Positions 49,250 to 63,545 of a stretch of DNA of 64,000 bases are shown piece after piece. The notes beneath the pieces are model-generated. The model had not been told where the DNA came from and did no database searches. It saw only the letters and a list, made by a program, of their open reading frames with translations. This stretch comes from Cichorium intybus. Its lineage: Eukaryota > Streptophyta > Magnoliopsida > Asterales > Asteraceae. How positions within the stretch are numbered: the stretch's first letter is position 1; each line of letters opens with the position of its first letter. Both the position numbers and the translations under genes were made by a program. The stretch spans positions 82,213,894 to 82,277,893 of the forward strand of contig CM042010.1 of the NCBI GenBank assembly GCA_023525715.1. The letters run 5' to 3'.

Positions 49250-51200
49250 GGAGACTGATATGATCGCAGATATCATTGTTTTGAATATAACTTGTGTATG
49301 TTATGTTTGATCCATGAAGCTATGCTTTGGATCGATGACTTGATGTTTTGTTTGAATTTTTCATCAATGATTTTGGATGAAATATTTGAAATAGCTATAG
49401 TAGATAGCAAGTATGTTCAAGATATTGAACACCTGGAAAGTAGTCTGCCTAAGATTTACGGGACCATTTTTCCCTATGAATCTGAAGCTGATGACTACCA
49501 GCAAATCTGAAGCAATTGTGCTTATGAATTGGTTAGCAATGAATTATGCTAACATGAATTGTAGAAATATGAACATGATGGTTCAGAAAGCAGAAATGAG
49601 CGGATGAAAACCTACGGTAAATGACCGTTGTTGAGAATACCGGTTATTTTCTTTACTTAAACTCAGAAAAGGGTTAGTAAAGGAACGATGTTGTAGTTGG
49701 CATACGTGGTATGGGCCAAGCTAAATAAAGCGGTAATAGTAGTGTACTACTTTAAATAATTTCTTGGATGTTTCATTTGAAAAGAACTTCCAGAATTTCT
49801 GCCAGATTGGCAAGAAGAGCTTATGATTAAGCTGGTTTTGGGAGCCGTTCCTATTATCTAGGCTCTATATTGATTAGCCTCTGCAGAGATGGCAGAGTGG
49901 TAAAACAATAGGAAGAAATTGTTTTTGAATTGGGGTCTTATATGACTGAATGTGTCATCGTGTGGAGCCCTATCTTGTTTGAAAAGAAGAAAGATAAGTT
50001 AATGTGTATGTACATTGACTACTGAGAATATGATATTCTCAAAACCAGATTGAATTTGAGGTACATTGTACCAGATACTGGAGTTACTACACTGAGTTAA
50101 GTGTTATGTTAAATTCTCCAAGTATGAAAGTTGGCTAAAAGAAGTTACATATTCTTTGGGCATGTTAACAATGCCAGAGATGATAAGGTAGAACCAGTGG
50201 AAAGAATGATACCGTGATAAAACTGGAATCTCCTGAGGAATCTGACTGACATTGTAGTTCCTTGGATTTGGCGGGTTATTATAGGAGAGTTGTAGAAAAC
50301 TGCTCCTTGATTGCTGGTCAGTTGACTAAGGTTGACTAATAAAAGTGTAAAGTCTGAGTGGTAGAAAGACCACAGATATGTTGTAAAGGTTTGGAATCAA
50401 CCTTGTGTGAACCTCTAACGTTAGCAATGATGCTAAGCAGAGAATATGGATTGGATCGTTGAAATGTATCCAACTTTGATTGTGGATGCATGATGTTGCA
50501 ATAGCAACTATGATTTTGGTATTGGTGTAAGGCTTACCGTGTATAAGGATCATAAAAGTTTGAAAGACTTAATTGATCAAAAAGAAGCTATATATGAAAT
50601 AGCAAAGATAGATGGGTTACTTAGAGATTTCGGGTATGAAATCTTGTACCATCTCAGAAAGGCGTATGTGATTACAGATGCCTTGAATTTGAAAGAGTAA
50701 CCTTTGGAGGTTACATCCACGTGTATGAACGTGGCAAATTGATTACCTGAGTTGATTCGGGTAGCACAGAAAGATGTGTGCAAGTCTGAAAACGTGAAAA
50801 GTGAATAAATGATTAAATAGTAGCGGAAGTTAGTTGGAATATCACAGTGATTTAAAACCCTTGGCGGTTGTGAATGTGAATTCCAAAGTCAAACGAAACA
50901 TAAAAATCATCTTGAAAAGATGCATTTTGTATCAGATATGCAGCATACCCGGGGCAATACCAAACTGTATAGATCGATAAAACCTATGTGTTGGTGGCCG
51001 GGGCTGAAGAAAGACATTGAAAGATATGTGAAAAGTGTTTGACTTGTGGGTAACTACAGTCAAAACATTAGAAACATAGGGTTGTACGTCCTAAAGAAGA
51101 AATGGGACGAAAAATATCATAGACTTTGTAGTAAAGTCTTTGCAAGTACCGTATGGGTATGACACCATATGGGTGAATTGCAGGTTGATTGATGAAGTCA
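49250..51200 (+). pseudogene. Ty3/gypsy pol, decayed (PR-RT-RH-IN)
   Basis: Frames change often, but blocks are recognisable in order. A protease trace lies around 49285 (CYV then a stop where family members have LFDSGA). RT WSPILFEKKKDK...YIDY is at about 49961-50022 (family pattern APVLFVKKKDG...CIDYR). An RT-to-RH trace is at about 50260-50360. RNase H DHKSLKDLIDQKEAIYE...YHLRKAYVITDAL is at about 50545-50690. An integrase zinc-finger-region trace GNTKLYRSIKPMCWWPGLKK is at about 50950-51020. This order (RT before IN) separates it from copia. Dozens of stops. Confidence 0.75.
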
Positions 51201-52176
51201 GTGTAGATTTATACTGACTAAAGAAGAAATTAAGAGTGGAAAAGTAGTGAAAAACTACAAAGATAAAGAAAATTGTCGACGTGAGTTATCGGCGCGAATT
51301 GTATCGAACAGAGATAACAGAATTATTCTTTGAATTTGGCATTAATTCTTAGAATTATTAGTTCAAAAGTACTAGTAAGTACTGTGTGCGAATCCCAGAT
51401 GGATTGATGAGGTAGGATAATGATGCAGACCTTAGGAGTTATGCCTGAAATCTGCATAACAGACCCTAGCGGAAAACAAGACGACCGTCTATCCTTGGTA
51501 GAAGTTGTAAATTAGTATAGGTATTATACTAGTGTTTTATTGACTCGTAGGAAGTATTGTATAGACTACCGTGTTGCACGCTGAATTACTAGACGGAAGT
51601 TGGGGAGAAGCTGTTGACTAAACCTGAGATTGTACCTCAAACAGAAGAAAAGATTTAGCAAGGTCGAGAAAGCTTGAAAATAGACCAAGATCGACAAGAG
51701 TAGTATACGGATTGTCGAGTAAAACCATTGAAACCCCAAGTAAGGGAAGATAGTAGAACTCAAAGTGACCCTCCGGAAGGACTAGAAATTGATGTGGGAC
51801 AAAAAGGAAAGTTGAGTCCTTGTTTACTGGACCTTTCCGTATATCCCAAAAGCAAGAATTGCGGTGTAGTGATTGAAAATCCTTGATGAACTTCAAGATG
51901 ATTGTAAAGTTTTCTATGGGTCTCATAGTTTTGAGAACATAGAGCGATAAATTCTAACAAATCCCTCATGACGAAATGAGGAAGATAAGTGATTAAGGTG
52001 CCCGGGACAACCGGATGAGTAATATGCGAGTGGTGATATAACCACGAGGTAAGAAGACTAGTATGGTTAAGTGCTTAGGCAATACCATAAAGGTTTCCAT
52101 ATGATATGAGAAACCGAAATTGTAACGAGAAAGAAATACCCTCGCTTGATAGTATGATTTCGGGGACGAAATCTTT

Positions 52177-52193
52177 TAAAGGAGGGGAGAATT
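52177..52193 (+). promoter_or_regulatory. Polypurine tract of nested Gypsy
   Basis: AAAGGAGGGGAGAATT after CGGGGACGAAATC, directly before the 3' LTR. Confidence 0.8.
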
Positions 52194-54734
52194 TGTAACG
52201 CCAAGATACTTTATTATATAATTATAATAAAAGGGTAAATTGGTCATTTTACCTTGTAAGGGTATATTGGTCTTTTGGACAGAAAAGTATTTGGTTTGAA
52301 ATAATATTTTGAGTTTTGGACTTAAAATGTTATAAAAACTGATTTTTGGTCGTGTTACCGAAAAAGGGTATTTTGGTCATTTGACCAAGTCAACGACCAA
52401 TTATGTAAAAATATTGTTGGTTGTGGCAAAAATGTAAGAAATGGAAGTTTTATTGTAATAAAACTTGGTTATTGTGGTCAAAGTTCAAGAAAATGAACTT
52501 TAGGACCAAAATTGTAAAATTTTGGGGTATAAATATTGAGAGTTTGACTCTCCTCTTTGACTAGCTCATTGTGCAGCTACGGGAATGGATTTTGGAGAGC
52601 AATTTCTGCAGAGATCATGAAGCTTAATACAAGAATTGGAATCCTAGCTTGGAATTGGTGATTCCTAAGCTTTGAAGGTTAGTAAATTCACTTTCTAGCC
52701 AAGTTTTTGGATGTGTTCTTCACATGATGAACTAGAAACTGAATTTCAGTTGTGAATATGTGTTGTAATAGCCTAATGCTTCCATTGAGTCATGCTAGAA
52801 AGGACTTAACTCAAGAAAATGGAAGTAGGTTGTTATTAGTGATGAATTTGAAGTTTGGGGTTGTTAGAACTAAGAACCCTAATTCTTCATTTTGGATTGA
52901 ATTGGTTGTTTTAGATGGTTGAAAACCTTGTTAAAGTATAAGGTTTTAGTCCTAGAACAAACCCCAATCGATTAAGGACTGGATTAAGGACTTAATGAGC
53001 CAAAACTGCGTGCTACAGTGCACAAATCGCGGCTGGACAGGAGACATCTGCAGGCGACAGGCGCGGTGCGCCCAAACCCCTGGCGGGGTGCGCCCAGGCG
53101 CAGTGCGCCCATGTCTGGGCGGGGTGCGCCCCTCAGACAGAGACTTTAAAATGCTAACTTTTGCTTGGCTTGTCCGTTTTAGCTCAAATTTGGACCATAG
53201 GCTCGTTATGGTCTGAAAAGTTTGGGAAAATTTTTAGATTGAGTTTCCGACCCCTCGGGGGCACTGTAGACCGATCCGAATGCCTCGGTGAATAGTAAAA
53301 TTCATATAAAGTTACTAAACGGAAAGTTTATTAACTAGGCATTATTTATAACGATATTGTATTGAACTCTAGTGTATTAGAGTCAATGTAGATGATTATT
53401 AACCTATTATCATTTGGTATATAAATGGATAAATAGGTATGGGACAAAATGGTTGTGGTGCACGCAAAGGCAAGAAACAATCGAAATTGAAACGCAGCTA
53501 GTATCCAGGTGAGTAATCTCACTAAAATCATATGCGATATATGATGATTGTATTGTTACAGGTTGAAATGGCTTCGAGGGACGAAAATGACAGGTGTAAA
53601 AATATATGTAAAAGACAATACCAGATAAGCCGTGAGTCATTGCGATGACAAGAACGGAGCTGTGAGTCAATACATATATATATAAAATAAAATGACAAGA
53701 CCGGAACCAGCCGTGAGTCAATAAAATAAAATGACAAGACCGGAACCAGCCGTGAGTCAATAAAACTTATATAGACAAGACCGGAACCAGCCGTGAGTCT
53801 AGGCAACAGCGGGATTTTCCCGTGAGCCATAATTTATTCTGATAAGTCAAACCAAACTTATATAGACAACAGCGGGCTAACCTGTGAGTCTAGGCAACAG
53901 CGGGCTAACCCGTGAGCCGTGGTTTACTTTTATGAGCCAAACTTATATAGACAACAGCGGGCTAACCCGTGAGTCTAGGCAACAGCGGGCTAACCCGTGA
54001 GCCACGGCAACAGCGGGCTAACCCGTGAGCCATATCTAACCGGTGCGGCCTTCGGGCTATGTCTCCGATGCGGCCTTTTGGCTATGATTTTGTTACAGGT
54101 ACATGGTGTGGCCTTTTGGCTATGATATTGGGTTGTTAAACCCAGCTGGTGCGGCCTTCGGGCTATGATATTGATAATGTTTTGGTGCAGCTTACATAGC
54201 TATGACACAGGGTGCGGCTTATATAGCCATGACATATGATGCAGTCCATTGTGACTAAGAAACATGGGACAGAAACGATAGATATGATTATCTGTGCAAA
54301 TAACTGATGTGGTTTGATCATTGCAGGTTGTCATGAAGTAGCCTGTAAGGCTACAAAATTAGGATGTGAAATCCTAAGAGATATATGGTCAGCCAGTAAG
54401 GCTATGAGTTTGGATTCGATATCCGAACAGATATACGAATATATTTGATACATGTTATTTGCAGAAATGGTTACTCACTGAGCTTTGTAGCTCATACCGT
54501 TGTTAAATGTCCCTGCAGGTTAGCTTGATCCTGATAGGGGAATAGATGGAGTCCGTGACTCGTGAAGTAGGACTCTTAGATGCTGTCAGTAGCAGCCCGG
54601 CTTCAAAGGAGACTACGGTATTTTATACTCTCCTTGATACGCTTGTACCCGTTTTTACTAAAATATACCCCTTTGTTATGGTTTTAAATGAAAAATTTTT
54701 CAGGGGTGTTTTGTTTTAAAAGCCGGGTGTTACA
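52194..54734 (+). repeat. 3' LTR of nested Gypsy
   Basis: 2541 bp; contains one extra 15-bp GCGCCCA-type unit near 53095 relative to the 5' LTR. Confidence 0.9.
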
Positions 54735-55616
54735 TCATATCCAAGAAAACCAAAAGAAAACATGGAAATCAAATCTCAAAGTGCAAAGTCATCTCCAACA
54801 TATGCTATCAACAAATCACAACTGGTAACCACATCAGATATCTTTTACACAAAAGGTATTTACGAAAATCAAGAAAAGATAAAACAAAGGTGAACACTTC
54901 ACCAAAGCAAAAGAAGAGTTATTACAATAATCTATAAAGACAGACATCTCTCAAACAACGAATTCTCAAAAGCTTTATCAAATATAGCTGTCAAAACCGA
55001 AGACTTACCGGGATACTGTAGCCTTCATAAAATGAATATTTTTAGTTGCAATATGCACTATGAAAATTTCTAAACCCCTCTACATGTATTTCCCGACGGA
55101 GAGAGAGTGAACATCAATGGCATGAATGAAGAAACCCTCAGAGTAATGCTGAAACCAGTCTTATGTGATTGATTATCTAATATGAAGACCAAGTGACTAA
55201 AGTATATAGGTATAAATCCATATTAAGCATAAGTCAACACCTTCAAACTGAGAGATATCACTCATCTTTAGTGATTATACACCAGTTCTGCACCCAGAAC
55301 AACCAAAACACCTCAGTCAAGTGTGAGCTATACCTATGAGAGTTCATCTGAATCGACCTATTAAGATCACTTGTCGTTTTTATAAATGTTATAAAATCTT
55401 AAGGAATATTATGAAAGTACATATACAAAAACCCTTTGATTATTGAACATGAAACCTTGATTCAGAAACAAATATTCTTGACAAACATTTTTCAAAACAT
55501 AAGTAAAATCTAGTCACCTTTTTCAAAACAAGTGATATGGTTTTATAAATGTCTTATCCAAATTTCAAAGAATTTTCAATCAAACATTTTTCTCCTCATT
55601 TCATTAAATGATCACA
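54735..55616 (+). other. Pol-to-LTR spacer of SIRE-like element, right part
   Basis: Non-coding, no env-like frame; ends at the PPT. Confidence 0.5.
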
Positions 55617-55627
55617 TAGGGGGAAAT
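55617..55627 (+). promoter_or_regulatory. Polypurine tract of SIRE-like element
   Basis: TAGGGGGAAAT abutting the 3' LTR. Confidence 0.85.
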
Positions 55628-56901
55628 TGTTGAATAATGTTTTTATGTTTTTATGTGACCATCACTGAAATAAGTCGAAATGTTTTTTAACAAATATTAT
55701 CAGTATTTCAGGTTGCATGGATTCAAGATTGAACAAGATAAAAAGAAAATATTCTTAAAATCAAAGAATTTTTCCAGCTACAGCAATCACGACGCGACAG
55801 ACACCACGGTCGCGACGTGAAGAAAAACAAAACACAGGAGTTCAGATTGCTACAGCAATCGCGACGCGACGGGAAGCCTGGTCGCGACGCGAAGCCCAGT
55901 GAACGCGACACCACCAACTTTTCAATCGCGAGACTACCAACACAATGCACTAACCAGTGGCCGACCAAAAGCAACACGACAAACGCACCCTCGCGACGCG
56001 ACGGAAGCCCCGGTCGCGACGCGAAGCCTGTTCTCAGCAACTATAAATAAGAAGCTCACCTCTTGCCATTCACACAACACTCAATAATACCTTACACATA
56101 TACTCACATATACTCAAAGAAACCCACGACCAAACACCTCAAGACACTCAAATTTCTGAATCTTTCTACAAAAACCAAACCATATAACCGCAAGAAACAA
56201 AACCTCCTCCCGACACCAAACTTCAAACCTCTAAACAACCTCTACCCGACACCAAACAAAACCTCCACCCGACACCAAACCCATACAGCACCAATACAAC
56301 TACAATACACACATACAAGCAAACCCACGTCCAAATCAACACAAAACCGAAGAAATACCATTTCAGCAAGAAAAACCGAGCAAAGAACAAGAATCGACAC
56401 TTCAAAGAAAATCACCATCTTCATCTGCTATCGATAAGTTCTTTTGAAATTATAATTCCGATAATTTACCTGTGCTGTTATTGATTTATTTAAACCTGTA
56501 TAAATCAATTGTACTAAAAATCCAAGACATACAAATTAAATCGTGACAACAACGAAAACATATGTGGACTGTATTTAACCAAGACATCTATCTTCTAACT
56601 TCTAACTTCTAACCTTTTTATTTATTGTAAAAACACTTTATCGTTGATAATGGCGTTTATTACATCTAACCTCTAACTTCTAACATTTAATTTATTTACC
56701 GCTTTCTGTCCTTTTAAATACTGTCTAGATTAAATTTACCGCTCTATTTTATTTATTTACAGCTTTCAGTAACTTAGTTTTAGTTTATATTTATTCCACA
56801 ACTCTTATTTATTCCGCATATTATAGATAAAATACATATCTGTCACACAGTAATCGGCTTAAAAACCTTATTCGTGGAGATCAGTTATCGTATTTTCAAC
56901 A
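55628..56901 (+). repeat. 3' LTR of SIRE-like element
   Basis: 1274 bp, ends TTTTCAACA before AGGCC; partner of 37633-38906. Confidence 0.95.
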
Positions 56902-59160
<2,259 letters not shown>

Positions 59161-59161
59161 G

Positions 59162-59376
<215 letters not shown>

Positions 59377-59509
59377 AACATAAGCATATTGAATATATAA
59401 ACGGATAGTTTTTTAAAATGTTTTTCTATTGGTATAATTTTCATCAAAAATAATAGAATACAAACAGAATTATTTAACGACAAAATTGAAGATGAAAGAC
59501 TAAAAAATT

Positions 59510-59545
59510 CAAATGTGGACAATAATTTTGGGACGGAGGTAGTAT
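59510..59545. mobile_element. End of a Stowaway-like (Tc1/mariner) MITE
   Basis: AATTTTGGGACGGAGGTAGTA is the typical right end of Stowaway MITEs. The matching left end (CTCCCTCCGTCCC) is not visible, so this is a truncated copy. Confidence 0.5.
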
Positions 59546-59814
59546 AAAAATAAAAAATAAATAAATAAAATATAAAACTAAAAACCCACGTCTCCTAGAT
59601 CATATAAAGTCAAATTCACTTTCACGAAGTCATGGATAATCGTAAACCCTTATTGATAGTAGGGTGCCTTTATTAAAATTTCAGTTTCTCTTGGTAATAT
59701 AAGAGACACACCTGGTCACTTACTCTGCAACACATCTTTATATCCTTACAACACACTTTATTCTACATGGGAACTACATCTCTACTATGAAGTAGTTCAG
59801 CTCATATCCAACTA
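59546..59814. other. Non-coding, nothing recognised
   Basis: AT-rich with no frame or repeat that I can name. Confidence 0.4.
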
Positions 59815-59832
59815 ACTTGATTTATCCGGTTA

Positions 59833-59965
59833 TAAGGTGGGGCTAGCCCACTTGGCTAACAATGTGATTACTAACAAGGAGGTCATGGGTTCAAACCCTG
59901 GCACTAACATAACAAGGAGTAGTTTAGGAGTAGGAGTAGGATAGATTTGCCGTTCAAAAAAAAAA
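59833..59965 (+). mobile_element. tRNA-derived SINE with 18-bp target duplication
   Basis: About 133 bp: a GGGGCTAGCCCACTTGGCTA region resembling an A box, B box GGTTCAAACCC at 59888-59898 (exact Pol III consensus), and a poly(A) tail at 59956-59965. The 18-bp duplication ACTTGATTTATCCGGTTA is at 59815-59832 and 59967-59984, identical on both sides. This is the signature of LINE-dependent retroposition of a Pol III transcript. Confidence 0.9.
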
Positions 59966-59985
59966 GACTTGATTTATCCGGTTAA

Positions 59986-61743
59986 GGCTGCATGGAGTGG
60001 GATGTGTTTTGCCGGAGGCATCCGACGTGGAGAGCCTTTGCCGGCGGCAACACCGCCCCCAAGTGCGACATGGATGAGCGGCAAGGGTGGAGCGGCGAGT
60101 TTTTGTCGTTTCTCTCTCTTTGGAACAATTTATTGGTTTTGGTGTTGACCGTTGAAAACGGTCGAAAATTTTAAAAAAAAATTTACTTTTTTTTTTCAAC
60201 TCAATCCATTTTAACTCTATATATATACATACACTTAATCAGATTTTTACACACATTTGACCCTCTTGAGCTCAAACAAATTTCAAAAAATGTCTTCCAA
60301 CAATCCGCAAAACAACCCAAACATTTTTGGGTACGATCCGTCATCTCCACCAATGTATCGGCCACAATTCGAGGGTCCGATGTTTTCGCCAAACCCGATG
60401 TTGAGCGGTTCACCAATATATCCGCAATACGGGATAATACCACAACAACTTTTTCAACAAAGCTTTAATCCGTTTCAACAATCGTCATCGGCCAACTTCA
60501 ATTTCCAACAATCCCGAAGCCCACCCGAGCAAGCACCAATCCAAACTGATCCCGAGCCCGAGGACCCCCAAAACGAGAATGCGGTGGAAAATTCGGATTC
60601 GTCATCCAAAGCGGAGGAGCCCCAACCTATGCAAAGAAGAGGACGGGCCGCAAGTACAAAGTGGACGGTTCAAGAAGAGACGGAGTTAGCCTGTGCATGG
60701 ATCGATGTGTCCGAGGATCCCAAAACGGGCAAAAATCAACAACGTGATCGGTTTTGATTTCGAGTGACAAGACGTTTCTGCAAAGGCATGAAGAAAGGGA
60801 AGTCTTACCGCAACAAAGATCAATGCAACACGAAGTAGAACAACATGAACAAATGTGTTATGGCTTTCAACGCCATTTACATTAATTTGGTGAATCAATG
60901 GAGGAGTGGAGAAAGCGAGTCAAGCATTTTGGAGAAAGCCAACTACATGTACCGAGACGACAACGTCAAGCCGTTTAAATTTCCACACACTTGGAATGTT
61001 GTTCGTCATAGCCAAAAATGGGAACAAGTCTTTAAGTTGGAATTTGGTGGTGGTTCGAGCTCCAAAAGAAGCAAAACATCGGAGTCGGGCTCATATCACG
61101 TTTCTTCGGATGGTCATATCGGCGTCAACCTTAACGATGACGTTGACGAAGTTGAAGAAGTGGAACCATCACCGCCTCCACGTCCGATGGGTCGGGACCG
61201 GGCAAAAAGAAAAGGGAAGGCGACCTCATCCACTTCTTCCGCGGGTTCTCGAATGGAACAATATGAAGAAATGCGCGACGAGTTTAAAGGTTTGCATACG
61301 TCATGGATAATCAATGGCAAGAAAACACCCGGCTAGCGGAAATGCAAATGTTTTTGCAAGACGTGAGTCACCTTACCGGGGCGCATTACGACGCCGCGTG
61401 GCCCTCAAAGACCAAATCCGCAAGAAATATAATTTGTAATTTTTTTATTTCAAGTAGCGACGTCTTTATTTTATTTTAAATTTCGAACGTTTAATTTCGT
61501 AGGATTTTATGTTATTTGTCTTTTTATTTTAATGAAATGGTATTTGGTGTGTTTTTTTATTTAAAATATGTTATGTTATGTTTTATTTTTATTTAGAATA
61601 TGATTTTTTAAATTAAAAAAAAAGATGTTGCCAACTTCCACCCCTTGAGTGCCACAACAAAAACGGTGTTGTCAAAAAAATCTATGTGGCGCCTACGTAA
61701 CATGCTTGCCTCCCAAATATTGGAGGCACTACTCCGCATAGCC
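59986..61743 (+). mobile_element. PIF/Harbinger-type element carrying only ORF1
   Basis: TAA target duplication (59983-59985 and 61744-61746). Terminal inverted repeats GGCTGCATGGAGT (left) and GGCTATGCGGAGT (right, read on minus) are partly conserved. Contains the SANT/Myb-like ORF1 but no DDE transposase, so it would depend on an outside source. Confidence 0.7.
60290..61432 (+). pseudogene. Harbinger ORF1-like SANT/Myb protein with two Trp-to-stop changes
   Basis: ATG at 60290. The N-terminal third is rich in Asn, Gln, Pro and Ser. A Myb/SANT-like DNA-binding domain begins at about residue 123 (TKWTVQEETELACAWIDVSED...KCVMAFNAIYINLV), followed by an acidic then basic linker (DRAKRKGKATSSTSSAGS). 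PIF/Harbinger ORF1 proteins bind the element and help import the transposase; in plant annotations similar proteins are called GST-T3-like. The frame runs to 61336 apart from TGA at 60755-60757 and TAG at 60833-60835. In both places the family normally has Trp (FWxRV, KWxxM), so single G-to-A changes explain them. A frameshift near 61300 separates the usual C-terminus (LAEMQMFLQDVSHLTG). Confidence 0.8.
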
Positions 61744-61746
61744 TAA

Positions 61747-62990
61747 TGCATGGATTTGTGAGCATTATATCCAATTATTATTTTGAAAAAGAAATTTGAA
61801 TGTATTATCATTTTTTGAACGACAAACTAATTTTCTCTTATTTTATTTTTTTTATTCTATATTTTTTTTACTTTTAATAGGACTAGAACTCTCACCACTT
61901 AAGTTAAGGGATACACCTTAATCGTATTATCTGGTTATTAAAATGCAAAGAAATATCTTTCCTAATATTTAAATTTAGAAAAAGTTAATGTGCAATCTTT
62001 ATTTCCAAATATGAAATGTTATAATAGCTGTGATTTTTCGTTTTATTGAAATCTAATGGTTTAAAAACAAACAAATCATATTTAATTGGTACAGTTATGT
62101 TTGTGTTTTCTTTCATTAAGTTGTTGACATTGCAAATTAAAGAGCTCTCTCAACAACTAAAAAGTCTAAACTATTTTGATCCGGTTCGGCTAATCCAATA
62201 ATCTTGAAATGTACCATCGAACCATAAAGAAATGCAACCAAACAAAAAAAATGGTTACCACGATAATACGGCTGCGTTGTGATTCAAAACATGTGTAGTC
62301 TATATTGTACCACACAACATGTAGTTACTTTTTATAAAAGAAACTAAGGGATACACACCTCGTGCGTTGCTGCGAGAAATTTATTTATTTATAATAGGTA
62401 AAACATAATTTTGAGAAGAAAATATGTTTAATTATACATAAAAGTGGCTTTTTGATTTTTGAAGACAAAAATATAAAAAAAAATTAATATCTGTATGTTT
62501 TACAATCCTCCATGCACGAAAACAAATATGTACAAAGATTCAAAAAAGTTTTGTAACAAAAAAACTAACATGTAAACACGAAAAATAAAAAAACCATAAA
62601 AATAAATGTAAAGACAGAGAAATCTTAAAGGAAATTGAAAGTTGAGTCAAAATTGCAAAAAAAATTTGAAATTTGGACTAAAATTATAAAAAAACCATAA
62701 TAAAAAAATTATAAAATAAGTTTGGATTAAATTTATAAAAGAAAATAGAAATTTTACTAAAAAAAAAAAAGCAAAGGTCTTTGGACCAAAATTGTATAAC
62801 AAATTGGGAGTTAAGCTGTAATTGTAATAAATAAAAACTTAATAAATAAATATTAGGTTAAAACTATAAAAAAGGAAAATATTTGATTAAAATTATAAAA
62901 AGAAAAAGTTGAGGGGCTAGGTGTGGGTGTGGAAAGTGGGTCAAACCGGATGGAAGAGTGAGTTCAATACGTATATCATAAAAATAAGAA
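61747..62990. other. AT-rich non-coding DNA
   Basis: No gene. A fragment at 62340-62400 (CACCTCGTGCGTTGCTGCGA) resembles the ACCCGTG-GTT-CACG start at 57905, suggesting a related repeat end. Confidence 0.5.
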
Positions 62991-62994
62991 TTCT

Positions 62995-63062
62995 GCTTGC
63001 TAAAGGCGTCGAACCAATGACCTCATAAAATTGTTTTACTGTTGAGCCACAACTTATTACAT
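62995..63062 (-). mobile_element. tRNA-like sequence, probable SINE or tRNA relic
   Basis: On the minus strand GTGGCTCAACAG (A-box-like) is followed about 25 bp later by GGTTCGACGCC (B-box consensus). No cloverleaf, tail or target duplication was established. Confidence 0.4.
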
Positions 63063-63104
63063 GCTTAGATTGCTAACATTAAAAATACTTTGCAAATTAT
63101 ATAA

Positions 63105-63545
63105 GTTATATAATATAGTAAACATGTTTTATATTAAATATATAAAATTTCAAAAAAGACATTAAGTTTTTAAAAAAAAAAAATACAATTTTAACACTGT
63201 GTTATTTTTTTAATTAAGTCCCTAACTTTTTAATTTTTCTCAATTAAGACACTATGTTTTCAATTTTAACCACTTGACCGGTCAACCCGGTTGTCGGTTG
63301 ATGTGGTATGGCAACGTTATACAATATGGTAAACATGTTTTATATAAATAATAGGTAAATTTAAAAAAAGGACACTAAGTATTTAAAAAAGTTCGATTTT
63401 GACACTGTGTTATTTTTTTCAATTAAGTCACTAACTTTTTATTTTTTCTCAATTAAATCACTATGTTTTCAATTTTGTTTTAATTTTGACCACTTAACCG
63501 GTCAGCCCGGAATTTTCTGAAAAGTTAGTGTCTTTTTGAAATTTG
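63105..63545. repeat. Tandem duplication, ~210-bp unit
   Basis: Two copies of GTAAACATGTTTTATAT...GACACTGTGTTATTTTTTT...CAATTAAGTC-CTAACTTTTT...CACTTGACCGGTCA-CCCGG, at about 63118 and 63328, roughly 80-85% alike by eye. Confidence 0.65.

Larger units (their letters stand above)
45980..54734 (+). mobile_element. Nested Ty3/gypsy element with young LTRs and dead pol
   Basis: TCATA target duplication (45975-45979 and 54735-54739). LTRs of 2528 and 2541 bp start TGTAACGCC and end GTGTTACA. PBS TGGTATCAGAGC; PPT AAAGGAGGGGAGAATT. The interior (3.7 kb) keeps protease, RT, RNase H and integrase traces in Gypsy order but full of stops. About 16 substitutions between LTRs by hand count (0.6%), plus a 15-bp and a 2-bp length change. 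Lineage probably Tekay/Del-like from LTR motifs. Confidence 0.9.
37633..56901 (+). mobile_element. SIRE/Maximus-like Ty1/copia element, split by a nested Gypsy
   Basis: AGGCC target duplication (37628-37632 and 56902-56906). Two LTRs of exactly 1274 bp, PBS TGGTATCAAAGC, gag (broken), pol (open) and PPT TAGGGGGAAAT. Domain order protease, integrase, RT, RNase H is Ty1/copia. The long gag with a coiled-coil region after the zinc knuckle and the pol-to-LTR spacer suggest the SIRE/Maximus lineage, but no env-like frame is visible. Without the nested 8.76 kb element it would be about 10.5 kb. Confidence 0.9.

Noticed and set aside
45431..55616. An env-like gene downstream of the SIRE-like pol
   Set aside because: No open frame or signal/membrane pattern in the 1.4 kb spacer once the nested Gypsy is removed.
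59833..59965. A functional tRNA gene
   Set aside because: B box is perfect but no cloverleaf is evident; the poly(A) tail and 18-bp target duplication show a SINE.
61114..61320. Antisense 68-codon frame in Harbinger ORF1
   Set aside because: Shadow of the plus-strand SANT/Myb gene's acidic and basic codon runs.
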